Both the position numbers and the translations under genes were made by a program. The notes beneath the pieces are model-generated. The model saw nothing but the letters and a program-made list of their open reading frames with translations, had not been told where the DNA came from and made no database searches. A stretch of DNA of 51,201 bases, taken from assembly GCA_017415555.1 (NCBI GenBank), contig JAFQGF010000047.1, positions 1 through 51,201 of the forward strand. Reading direction: 5' to 3'. Source of the DNA: Akkermansia sp. Its GTDB lineage: Bacteria > Verrucomicrobiota > Verrucomicrobiia > Verrucomicrobiales > Akkermansiaceae. Below are positions 7,876-15,459 of this stretch, in pieces (the first letter of the stretch is position 1; every line of letters starts with the position of its first letter).

Positions 7876-9543
7876 TTAAGTGTACTTAAGCACTTCTTCG
7901 ATGGTGGTGTTACCCTCAAAGATGTTCTGGATGCCGTCTTCGCGCAGCGTCGTCATGCCCAGCTCTATAGCCTTCTGACGCAGGACGATGGAAGGCACGT
8001 TCTGGGTGATGAGGTCGCGGATGGGGTCGGAGGCATTGAGCAACTCGTGGATGCCTTTACGTCCCTTGTAGCCGGTATTGGCGCACTTGTCGCAGCGGGC
8101 ACCGGTGTAGAACTGCTGCTGCCCGAGGAGTGCAGGATTGATGCCCAGCTGATTGAGCAGCGTGTTGGAGGGTTTGTAAGCTGTCTTGCAGTAGGGGCAG
8201 ATGGTACGCACCAGTCGCTGTGCCAACACACCAAGGATTGTGGCGGAGAGCAGGAAGGGCTGTACGCCCATGTCCACAAATCGGGTTACGGCACCGGCAG
8301 CGTCGTTCGTGTGCAGTGTGGAGAGCACCAGGTGACCGGTAAGAGCGGCCTGAATGGCAATCTGTGCGGTGTCCTGGTCACGAATTTCGCCCACCAGAAT
8401 GCGATCCGGGTCCTGACGCAGGAAGGCGCGCAGTACGCGGGGGAAAGTAACGCCGATGGCCTCATTGATGGGTACCTGCACAATGCCGTCGATATCGTAT
8501 TCCACCGGGTCTTCGGCTGTGAGAATCTTAGTGTCGACGGTGTTGATCTCGCGCAGAGCTGCATAGAGGGTGGTTGTCTTACCGGAACCGGTGGGACCCG
8601 TCACGACGAAAATGCCGTTGGGCTTGTTAACCGTGTCGACGATGTACTCATGAAGCTTGGGAGAGAGGTTGAGGTTATCGAGGTTAAGGCTCACGCTGTT
8701 GCGGTCGAGCACACGCATTACCACAGATTCACCATACTGGGTGGGCAGGGAGTTCACACGCATGTCCACGCCGCCTTTACCCATCTTCATTACGATACGA
8801 CCATCCTGCGGCACACGGCGTTCGGCGATGTTCATACCGGCCATCACCTTCACACGGGAGATGATGGGGTTGGCCAGATAGGCAGGCGGGGGAGCCATTT
8901 CGTAAAGAGCGCCATCTACTCGATAGCGGATTTTGAACTCTTTCTCGAAGGGCTCGAGGTGAATATCGGAGGCTTTTTCCTTTACAGCCTGTTCGATAAC
9001 AAGGTTGACAAACTTGATAATGGGTGCTGCATTGGCTTCTTCCGAACCATCGCTGCTGCCTACGCTCATGCCGTCCAGCTCTCCAAGCAGGTCGCCCATG
9101 GCGGCATCCGCGCCACCATAGAACTCGCTCACACGGGCTCGCACCTCGTAGTCCGCCGCCACATACAGGTAGATGTCCTGATTGGTAGCAATGCGCAGGT
9201 CGTCAATCGTCTGAGGATTCAGCGGGTCTTCCAGACAGACGTAGAGGCCTTCCCCCTCGCGGTATTCTATGGGCAGAGCCCCAAGCATGCGGGCCTGGGG
9301 AGCCGGTATCATCGCCAGCAATTCATCCGAGGGGACAAAGCCCTCCAGGGAGATGAACTGCGCGCCGACTTCGGTGGCGATAACGCTCCAGAAGTCCTCC
9401 GGTCCACCGATGACTCCGAAGTCTATCATGGTTTCCCAGAGTTCCTTGCCGCTGTTGGACATTTCCTCCTTCACGTCCCTGGCAAGGGACTTGTCCATGA
9501 TGCCGTTGTTGATGAAAACCTCAAGTGCAACGTTCGTATCCAT
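7876..9543 (-). CDS. type II secretion / type IV pilus assembly ATPase, GspE/PilB family (copy 1)
   Basis: 555 residues. The N-terminal ~150 residues form the MshEN-type domain that docks to the platform. The C-terminal motor has Walker A GPTGSGKTTT at about 316-325, the Asp box TAEDPVEY at 342-349, Walker B RILVGEIRD at 381-389 and the His box GHLVLSTLHT at 403-412. A tetracysteine zinc site is present (Cys449, Cys452, Cys484, Cys487), which is typical of GspE/PilB extension ATPases and absent from PilT retraction ATPases. It hydrolyses ATP in the cytoplasm to drive pseudopilus growth. It is 42 bases downstream of a second, similar ATPase; see the finding on twin motors. Confidence 0.93.
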   Translation of the reverse strand: MDTNVALEVFINNGIMDKSLARDVKEEMSNSGKELWETMIDFGVIGGPEDFWSVIATEVGAQFISLEGFVPSDELLAMIPAPQARMLGALPIEYREGEGLYVCLEDPLNPQTIDDLRIATNQDIYLYVAADYEVRARVSEFYGGADAAMGDLLGELDGMSVGSSDGSEEANAAPIIKFVNLVIEQAVKEKASDIHLEPFEKEFKIRYRVDGALYEMAPPPAYLANPIISRVKVMAGMNIAERRVPQDGRIVMKMGKGGVDMRVNSLPTQYGESVVMRVLDRNSVSLNLDNLNLSPKLHEYIVDTVNKPNGIFVVTGPTGSGKTTTLYAALREINTVDTKILTAEDPVEYDIDGIVQVPINEAIGVTFPRVLRAFLRQDPDRILVGEIRDQDTAQIAIQAALTGHLVLSTLHTNDAAGAVTRFVDMGVQPFLLSATILGVLAQRLVRTICPYCKTAYKPSNTLLNQLGINPALLGQQQFYTGARCDKCANTGYKGRKGIHELLNASDPIRDLITQNVPSIVLRQKAIELGMTTLREDGIQNIFEGNTTIEEVLKYT

Positions 9544-9585
9544 ACAAAAAATCAGAAAAAGGTTTAGTTTTTATAGATTCGGGTA

Positions 9586-11211
9586 TCAGCTGGCATCGCC
9601 TGTGGTGACGCGGATGACTTCCTCGGCTGTGGTGCGCCCGGCCAATACCTTGCGGATGCCGTCCTCGCGCAGTGTGCGCATGCCGAGCTCGCGAGCTCTC
9701 TTTCGCAGCTGTGCCGAGGTGAGGTTGGAGTTGATGAGACCACGAACGTCGTCTGTGACCTGGAAAATCTCGAAGATGCCCATACGGCCACGCATGCCCT
9801 TGCCCTTGCACTTGTCGCAGCCACCGGGGGTGGCGACCATGACCGGGCGGTTGATGTCGATGCCGAGTGTTCGAGCCTCTTTTTCTGTGAGACGGCCTTC
9901 CTGCTTGCAGTTGGCGCAGAGGCTGCGGCAGAGGCGCTGCGCCATGACGGCACGCACGGCTGATGCAATGAGGAAGCGGTCTACGCCCATATCTGCCAGA
10001 CGAGCAACGGAGGAGGGGGCGTCATTGGTGTGAAGGGTGGAAAGGACGAGGTGACCCGTCATGGCGGCCTGAATGGCAATGCCGGCGGTTTCCCCGTCTC
10101 GAATTTCACCTATCATGATGATGTTGGGAGCCTGACGGAGCATGGCTCGGAGGGCTGCTGCGAAGGTCATGCCGATTTCCGTGCGAATCATCACCTGGTT
10201 AATGCCGGCCATTTCGTATTCCACGGGGTCTTCTGCCGTGATAATCTTCTTGTCGGGGCGGTTCAGGTGGTTCAGGCAGGCGTAAAGTGTTGTTGTCTTA
10301 CCGGAACCGGTGGGACCGGTCACCAGAATCACGCCGTCCGGCAGGGTGACGAGACGGTCAAAGGTGGCTTCGTCATCGGAAAGGAAGCCCAGCTGCGGCA
10401 GACCAAGCGCCAGAGCGGACTTATCCAGAATACGCATAACAACGGATTCTCCATGATTGGTGGGCACCGTGCTTACACGGAGATCGATGTGATTGCCATC
10501 GCGTAGGTCGAGCTCGATTCGTCCGTCCTGCGGCACTCGCTTCTCTGCAATGCTCATGGTGGTGCTCATCACCTTCAGTCGGGCTACAATAGGCCCCAGC
10601 AGCTTCTTGGGGTGATTGGCAACTTCCACCAGTCGGCCATCCACACGGAAGCGGATGCGGACGCGGTCTTCCATGGGCTCGATGTGTATATCAGAGGTAC
10701 GCATCTCGTGTGCTTCATTGAACATGTTGTCTACCAGTTCAATGATGGGAGCCTCGCTGTCTCCCTTGGCGTAGGTCTTTTTCTCCGGGTAATATTTGGC
10801 AATCGCCTTCTGCAGCCCGGCCTCTGACGCCACAAAGAAGGTAATCTCTCTGCCAAGGAACTGGGGCAGGCTGTCGAGCGTCTCCATGGCAAAGGGGTCA
10901 GATATGGCAACCTGCAGGGAATACCCATCGTCCCCGATAGGCAGGAAGCCCACGCGGCGGGCCAGCTCGCCGTTTACACTGGCTATGATGTTGGGATCCA
11001 CCTCAAAGGCGCTGAGATCCACGTACTCCATGGCGGAGTTGTAGGCGGCTACCTGGGCAATGTATTCTGCCGTCAGGTATTCGTTCTTAATGAGGTAATC
11101 AATGACGCTGTCTACCGGTGAGAGCTCCGCCCGAACGGAATCGAGCGTGCCGGAGTCAATAGCTCCGGCCTCCATCAGCAAATCGAGGAGATAATTTTCG
11201 TTTGAGTACAC
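9586..11211 (-). CDS. type II secretion / type IV pilus assembly ATPase, GspE/PilB family (copy 2)
   Basis: 541 residues with the same architecture as the neighbouring copy: N-terminal MshEN-like domain, Walker A GPTGSGKTTT at about 299-308, Asp box TAEDPVEY at 325-332, Walker B IIMIGEIRD, His box GHLVLSTLHT at 386-395, and a zinc tetracysteine (Cys432, Cys435, Cys465, Cys468). Both copies look catalytically intact, so this is not a decaying duplicate. The start codon is GTG at 11211. A promoter and a hairpin-containing leader of roughly 60 bases precede it, which makes this the first gene of the ATPase-ATPase-GspF-GspG cluster. Whether the two ATPases serve one machine or two cannot be told from sequence. 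Confidence 0.92.
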   Translation of the reverse strand: MYSNENYLLDLLMEAGAIDSGTLDSVRAELSPVDSVIDYLIKNEYLTAEYIAQVAAYNSAMEYVDLSAFEVDPNIIASVNGELARRVGFLPIGDDGYSLQVAISDPFAMETLDSLPQFLGREITFFVASEAGLQKAIAKYYPEKKTYAKGDSEAPIIELVDNMFNEAHEMRTSDIHIEPMEDRVRIRFRVDGRLVEVANHPKKLLGPIVARLKVMSTTMSIAEKRVPQDGRIELDLRDGNHIDLRVSTVPTNHGESVVMRILDKSALALGLPQLGFLSDDEATFDRLVTLPDGVILVTGPTGSGKTTTLYACLNHLNRPDKKIITAEDPVEYEMAGINQVMIRTEIGMTFAAALRAMLRQAPNIIMIGEIRDGETAGIAIQAAMTGHLVLSTLHTNDAPSSVARLADMGVDRFLIASAVRAVMAQRLCRSLCANCKQEGRLTEKEARTLGIDINRPVMVATPGGCDKCKGKGMRGRMGIFEIFQVTDDVRGLINSNLTSAQLRKRARELGMRTLREDGIRKVLAGRTTAEEVIRVTTGDAS

Positions 11212-11245
11212 GGGATGGAATGTAGGTGAAATATTTCGCGACGCG

Positions 11246-11304
11246 GGTACGGTGAGAGACCCGTACCTGTTTTCTAATCTACACTATAATGGCCTTGCCG
11301 TCAA
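11246..11304 (-). promoter_or_regulatory. promoter and hairpin leader of the secretion ATPase cluster
   Basis: On the minus strand TTGACG (11304-11299) and TAGATT (11281-11276) are 17 bases apart. The leader then contains a 7-bp perfect hairpin, GGTACGG (11267-11261) with CCGTACC (11252-11246), before the GTG start at 11211. The hairpin may be structural or regulatory. Confidence 0.55.
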
Positions 11305-11340
11305 TCTTACTTTTAAAAAAAACGAGAATTTTACCATTTT

Positions 11341-12369
11341 TCAGAGGGTGGAGAGGTCGATGATGTCTACTACGGCACCGGGAGAAGTCATGGAAACGCT
11401 CTCTACGATGCCCCCGGGATTGCAGTAGGCTGTGAGCTCTCCACGGTTGCGAAGCAGGTATTGCACGGTGCAGCGGCCTCCTTTTTCGGTATAAACCGCG
11501 GTCGGTCTCCCCAGGGCCTCAGAGAGTTCCTGGCGGCTCATGCCGCGGCGTAGTCTGGCTTTTGCCTCAACGGCATCGGGGCGAGCTTCATCTATGGCTG
11601 CCAGTTTTCTGAGGTGTCCGGCAGGGGTGAATTGTCTGAGTGCGGCGGCTGCGGCTGCCTGGAGTTCTCTGGCTTGTGTGGCACTGAGTCGCATGCGGCG
11701 GGATTTGAATCGAGTGGGCAGCTTGGTGGGGGCTGTGCCGGTGAGGGCGGAATAGATAACACAGGCGGCCAGATAGCTGCCGGCTTCTGTGGGGTGAGAG
11801 AGGTCATCGGTATGGAGCTGTTTTCCTAGTTTCCTGGAATACCAGAGTTGCCAGGCTTCTCCAACCGGGGCAACTTCGGTGTTATTCCGGACTGCGGCTT
11901 CGCAATATGTGCGGCTTGTTGCCTCCTGCATGGCTGTCTGCAGGCGGATTTTTCCGTTCATTTCTGCTGCATGTGCCCAGGTAAGGAAGAGCATGACTTT
12001 TGTTCCCTTGGCCGAGGCCAGGTCTGCCCATTGTTTCACGGCAGTTAATGTATTGTCCGGATTATAGGCCGGGGTCTGGCTCTGATCCTGCAGAATGACC
12101 CAGTCGTAACCTCCATTTGCCAGCAACTTGCGTGCACGAGCATGCTGTGGCGTGTTCAGGAACCCCTGCAGGCTCATGGCTCCGGCTGTGTGGGAATCCA
12201 CCTGCATGGGGACTTTCTTTTCGTCTGCCATGGCTTGTACCAGTCCCGGCAGGTCATTGCAGTACGTATAGCTGTTGCCAATGAAAAGCACGCGCAGGGG
12301 GGCTCCGACCGCAGAGCAGGTGAGGCTCAGCAGGAGTACCAGCAGCAGGAGTGGGCTACGATGAGGCAT
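11341..12369 (-). CDS. secreted SGNH-type hydrolase with a BamE-like C-terminal domain
   Basis: 342 residues from the ATG at 12369, chosen because it gives a signal peptide (MPHRSPLLLLVLLLSLTCSAVGA). The N-terminal domain has the SGNH nucleophile block VLFIGNSYTYCNDL, the WVILQDQSQTP block and the catalytic Asp/His block TDDLSHPTEAG. This resembles the DUF4886/GDSL-like esterases, which deacylate carbohydrates or lipids. After an Ala-rich helix the C-terminal ~75 residues (RRGMSRQELSEALGRPTAVY onward) resemble the SmpA/OmlA (BamE) fold, which suggests a cell-envelope location. It is the last gene of a MarR-pgeF-fau-SGNH run, 14 bases after fau. The substrate is unknown. Confidence 0.8.
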   Translation of the reverse strand: MPHRSPLLLLVLLLSLTCSAVGAPLRVLFIGNSYTYCNDLPGLVQAMADEKKVPMQVDSHTAGAMSLQGFLNTPQHARARKLLANGGYDWVILQDQSQTPAYNPDNTLTAVKQWADLASAKGTKVMLFLTWAHAAEMNGKIRLQTAMQEATSRTYCEAAVRNNTEVAPVGEAWQLWYSRKLGKQLHTDDLSHPTEAGSYLAACVIYSALTGTAPTKLPTRFKSRRMRLSATQARELQAAAAAALRQFTPAGHLRKLAAIDEARPDAVEAKARLRRGMSRQELSEALGRPTAVYTEKGGRCTVQYLLRNRGELTAYCNPGGIVESVSMTSPGAVVDIIDLSTL

Positions 12370-12383
12370 GGGAAAGGTATGAT

Positions 12384-12932
12384 TCAGGGGGTGATGAGGT
12401 GGGGAATGCGAAGGTCGTGCGATTCTGTGGGAATATCGCTGACGAGTTGTTCGGGGTAGATGGCGGCTACCTTGATGGCGCCCGGGCATAGGGGCAGATA
12501 GCGGTCGTAGTAGCCGCCGCCATATCCCAGGCGTGTGCCGTCCGGCGAGAATGCCACACCAGGCACGATGATGAGGTGCAGCTGTTGTGGGGGGATGACG
12601 GGCAGCTCCGGCAGCGGGGTGGGGATTCCCATGGCACCGGGGCGGAGTTGAAGCTCGCTGTTGGTCACCAGGTGAAATTGCATGCTGCCGCCTTTCCCGC
12701 AGCGAGGGAAGGCATAATGGTGTTGCGGATATTCATGCAGCAGGGGCAGCAAATCCACCTCGTGTGGAAGTGCCGCGTAAATGGCTACATTGAGCGGCTC
12801 CGGGCCGGACAGCATATCCCGCAGCCCGGAACGCAGAGCGGCAGAGCGGCTGGTACGCAGCTCTGCCGGAATCGCCCGGAGCCGTGCCTGCATTTGCCGG
12901 CGGAGCTCCTGTTTTTCTGCAACTGTATTCAT
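12384..12932 (-). CDS. fau: 5-formyltetrahydrofolate cyclo-ligase
   Basis: 182 residues, the normal size. The enzyme converts 5-formyl-THF to 5,10-methenyl-THF with ATP and returns a stored folate to the one-carbon pool. Signatures are the N-terminal ELRRQMQARL helix (ATP contact), VPGVAFSPDG and the strongly conserved LGYGGGYYDRYL loop. The ATG directly abuts the stop codon of pgeF, so the two are almost certainly co-translated. No Shine-Dalgarno sequence precedes it. Confidence 0.95.
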   Translation of the reverse strand: MNTVAEKQELRRQMQARLRAIPAELRTSRSAALRSGLRDMLSGPEPLNVAIYAALPHEVDLLPLLHEYPQHHYAFPRCGKGGSMQFHLVTNSELQLRPGAMGIPTPLPELPVIPPQQLHLIIVPGVAFSPDGTRLGYGGGYYDRYLPLCPGAIKVAAIYPEQLVSDIPTESHDLRIPHLITP

Positions 12933-13607
12933 TTATTCGGGTTTACGACCGAAAAGAGCGAGCATGCGTCCGGTTTTACCTTTCTCTACGCGGTAGGAGT
13001 AGAAGGTATCTAGGTCTGCTGCGGTATCCAGTTCACTGTCCAGGATATTTTCCGGAGCCAGCCCGGCCTCTGCCAACTGGGCTTTGATGGCTGTGGGTAT
13101 GTCTACCTCATAGTGCGGGGGGCGTATGCAGGGGGAGATGACCGCAATGCAATTCTGAGCCTGTACTCCCAATGTTTTACGCATGGCGCGCAGCAGCTCG
13201 CCTACAATGTTCTGTTGGGTGCCAAGTTTGCCGGAATGAACGAGGCCGCGGCAGCCGGTCTCCGGGTCGTATACCCAGACAGCAGCGCAGTCCGCGACAT
13301 AGATACCCAGGCAGCAGTCGGCCTTGCCGCCGCAGAAGAGCCCATCCACGCCTTCCACCGGGAAGGAGCAGCCGATGTCGCCCACCAATGCCACTTTGTT
13401 GCCATGTACCTGCTGTGCCCGGCGGAGCATTTTGGGTGCAATGCCTCCCTCTGCCAGCACCTGTTCATGCACGGGGGTGAGGGCAGAGATGACGGTGGCT
13501 CGGTCTGTCGTGAGTTCTATCCCCGGAATGCGGGTGATGAAGCGGGCGAAGTTGTCGGGGTATGCGTTGAGGCGTTCCAGGTACGCGGGGCTGTAGGCGT
13601 TGCTCAT
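12933..13607 (-). CDS. pgeF: PgeF/YfiH family multicopper-fold protein (peptidoglycan editing factor / purine nucleoside phosphorylase family)
   Basis: 224 residues, slightly short for the family. The metal-site motifs are recognisable: QQVHGNKV, an ADC motif in YVADCAAVWV, and HSGKLGTQQNIV in place of the common HAGWRG. The ending has ISPCIRPPHYEVD. Members hydrolyse misincorporated residues during peptidoglycan synthesis in E. coli and act as purine nucleoside phosphorylase/adenosine deaminase in the LACC1 branch. The HSGKLG variation means the activity should not be assumed. The gene lies 33 bases downstream of the MarR gene and abuts fau. Confidence 0.88.
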   Translation of the reverse strand: MSNAYSPAYLERLNAYPDNFARFITRIPGIELTTDRATVISALTPVHEQVLAEGGIAPKMLRRAQQVHGNKVALVGDIGCSFPVEGVDGLFCGGKADCCLGIYVADCAAVWVYDPETGCRGLVHSGKLGTQQNIVGELLRAMRKTLGVQAQNCIAVISPCIRPPHYEVDIPTAIKAQLAEAGLAPENILDSELDTAADLDTFYSYRVEKGKTGRMLALFGRKPE

Positions 13608-13640
13608 ATGTGTCTAGTTAGAAAATATACGTGGCGGCGC

Positions 13641-14105
13641 TTAGTGCGCGGAGGTGGATTTGGTGCGGCGGGAAATCACGTTGCGGGCGCGGCCTGTGCG
13701 CTCGGCATTGTCCTCCTGGGACATGAGGTTCGCGAGGTCTCGGGCGATGCTGCCGCGCATGCGCTCAATGAGGTCCAGCCCCTGCTGGGTAATGCGCACC
13801 ATAATCTTACGGCGATCAGCAGCTGCGGTGAATCGCTTGAGGTGACCAAGCTCCTGCAGTTTATCCACCATGCCGGTGGCAGCTGCAGTGGAGTGCCCCA
13901 TCATTCGGGCGATGCTGCTCATGGAGAGACTTTCTTCCTCGGCAAGATAGGTCAGTAGGAAAAACTGCGGATAGGAAATCTTATCCTGCGTGAGTTCCGG
14001 AGAGAGCTTCAGAATACAGTTGCGCTGGGAGAAGAGCACAAAATCTGCCAGTTGCCGGGCTTCATCGGCACTGATGTTCGGTTTGCTGGAAAGAGTGGGT
14101 TTCAT
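13641..14105 (-). CDS. MarR-family transcriptional regulator
   Basis: 154 residues. The winged-helix core runs from about residue 30 to 125. The recognition-helix region is SSIARMMGHSTAAATGMVDKLQELGHLKRF, and the wing has the typical DRR in AAADRRKIMVRIT. N- and C-terminal helices would form the dimer. MarR proteins usually repress their own operon until a small molecule binds. Here a 16-bp near-palindrome overlaps the gene's -10 box, fitting autoregulation. It heads a run with pgeF, fau and the SGNH hydrolase, so that run is the best candidate regulon. The inducer is unknown. Confidence 0.9.
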   Translation of the reverse strand: MKPTLSSKPNISADEARQLADFVLFSQRNCILKLSPELTQDKISYPQFFLLTYLAEEESLSMSSIARMMGHSTAAATGMVDKLQELGHLKRFTAAADRRKIMVRITQQGLDLIERMRGSIARDLANLMSQEDNAERTGRARNVISRRTKSTSAH

Positions 14106-14126
14106 ATTGGTGTAAGAAGTGTTTCG

Positions 14127-14163
14127 GTAATCTCGATATTACGGTTTTGCTGACATTTTGCAA
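14127..14163 (-). promoter_or_regulatory. marR promoter with overlapping palindromic operator
   Basis: On the minus strand TTGCAA (14163-14158) and TAATAT (14141-14136) are 16 bases apart. The 16-base segment 14127-14142 is a near-perfect palindrome (14 of 16 positions symmetric) that covers the whole -10 box, as expected for a dimeric repressor site. The leader to the ATG is about 24 bases. Confidence 0.65.
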
Positions 14164-14287
14164 GCACAAAATTTCTACGCTCCGGCTGCCGGAATGGTGC
14201 TCTTCTTACTCTTTCCGGGAATGTAGCACGCTTTTGAAAGAAGGGGTACTACATCTTGTGGTTGGTGGGGTAAAAAATATTTTTGTC

Positions 14288-14683
14288 TTAATTTGTTGTG
14301 GGGGCAATGCGGAGGACATCCCGGAGCTCCGGAGAGAGCAGATTCTCATTCATCAGCCGGTCGATATGAGCCCGTATGGCTTCCCAGAGCATTTGGAAAT
14401 CCTGCACATTGCGCGCGATGGTGATATCCTCCTGCAGGGTTGAGTCCGGGAGTGCAAGCTGTTTCTGCTTAATGGCCTCTGCTTGTTTTGCTAGCTCTCG
14501 GAAGGTTGGCAGGGCTTCCTTCACGCTCTCGGCGTCCCGGCAGGAATTGAGCGCCAGTTCCGTGTCGGAAAGCAGGGCAATGACTTCCTTTGCCAAGCTT
14601 TGATGCGTGTCCGGGGTGTCCTGCGCAGCGGCACAGGAAAGAGCTGTGGAAATGATTAATGCACTGAGAATAATGTGTTTCAT
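14288..14683 (-). CDS. small secreted helical protein, unknown function
   Basis: 131 residues with a signal peptide (MKHIILSALIISTALSCAAAQ). A lipobox reading at LSC is possible, but an AxA-type cleavage fits better. The mature part is predicted to be almost entirely helical and charged, with no cysteines, catalytic motifs or recognised domain. It begins 19 bases after the stop of the membrane-protein gene at 14703-15449, and both lie downstream of valS, so they may share the valS transcript. I do not recognise the family. Confidence 0.7.
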   Translation of the reverse strand: MKHIILSALIISTALSCAAAQDTPDTHQSLAKEVIALLSDTELALNSCRDAESVKEALPTFRELAKQAEAIKQKQLALPDSTLQEDITIARNVQDFQMLWEAIRAHIDRLMNENLLSPELRDVLRIAPTTN

Positions 14684-14702
14684 GGTGGGCTGCAGTGGGT
14701 GT

Positions 14703-15449
14703 TCAGTGGCGCTTGCGGCGGCGGAAAATACTTTGCGGGGTGCCGCATGCCGGGCAGTGGAACCATAGAAAGAGCAGTATGTGCAGAGCCGTACTCAGGG
14801 GGGTACCCAGCAGGGGCCATTTGTGTGCATAGCGACTATAGGCGAAGCCCCGCTTTGTGATGTAGCGTACCTTGCAGACGGTACAGACAGTGCCGGTGCA
14901 TACCACAAAATACAGTACGGGAGGAAGTGCCAGGGCGGTGAGTACCAGGGCCGCATTGTCTGTCGGCAGCAGGCCGATGTAGAGCATGGTCGGCACAATG
15001 AGCCAGGCTGCGCAATCCAGGTAAAAAAGCACAACGAGCAGAGCGGATAAGTAAGTGCGCACCGGCTGTCTGCTAGGAATACAGTGAGACTTCGAGTAGC
15101 GGCGGTCAATTTTTGACTTTGCCCGGGGGGGGCTGCTGAGCGGCATATCTCCCGAGGCCGGGGTATTTGTAGCCGGGCTCGCGGGCTGATTCAGCCGGCT
15201 CTGCTGCGGTGTTTCGGTGGTCTCGGCAGGTGCTCCCATCTGCTCAGTCGCAATACGGAAGATGGCTTGCAGGCGTTCTTGCGTAAGCGCCGCCATTTCT
15301 TCCGGGAAAAACTCGCGGGCTCGCTCTGCATCCACACACAGCGCAGAGAAGCGGCAGGTGGCCAGCTGTGCGGCTTTGGTAATGCCGCAGATGGCCAGTG
15401 CCCGCTGCTCTGCTTCACATAGTGTGGATATGTAATCCTGAGTGTTCAC
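14703..15449 (-). CDS. membrane protein with CxxC pairs, unknown function
   Basis: 248 residues from a GTG start, ten bases after the valS stop. The N-terminal ~65 residues are a helical soluble domain (AEQRALAICGITKAAQL onward), then there is a Pro/Ser/Thr-rich linker. The C-terminal half has about three hydrophobic segments. Two CxxC pairs, CTVC and CPAC, lie on either side of the last membrane segment and could bind zinc or form disulfides. The tail is very basic (FRRRKRH). No known family is recognised. Close spacing on both sides supports co-transcription with valS. Confidence 0.7.
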   Translation of the reverse strand: MNTQDYISTLCEAEQRALAICGITKAAQLATCRFSALCVDAERAREFFPEEMAALTQERLQAIFRIATEQMGAPAETTETPQQSRLNQPASPATNTPASGDMPLSSPPRAKSKIDRRYSKSHCIPSRQPVRTYLSALLVVLFYLDCAAWLIVPTMLYIGLLPTDNAALVLTALALPPVLYFVVCTGTVCTVCKVRYITKRGFAYSRYAHKWPLLGTPLSTALHILLFLWFHCPACGTPQSIFRRRKRH

Positions 15450-15459
15450 CGCTGCTGCA

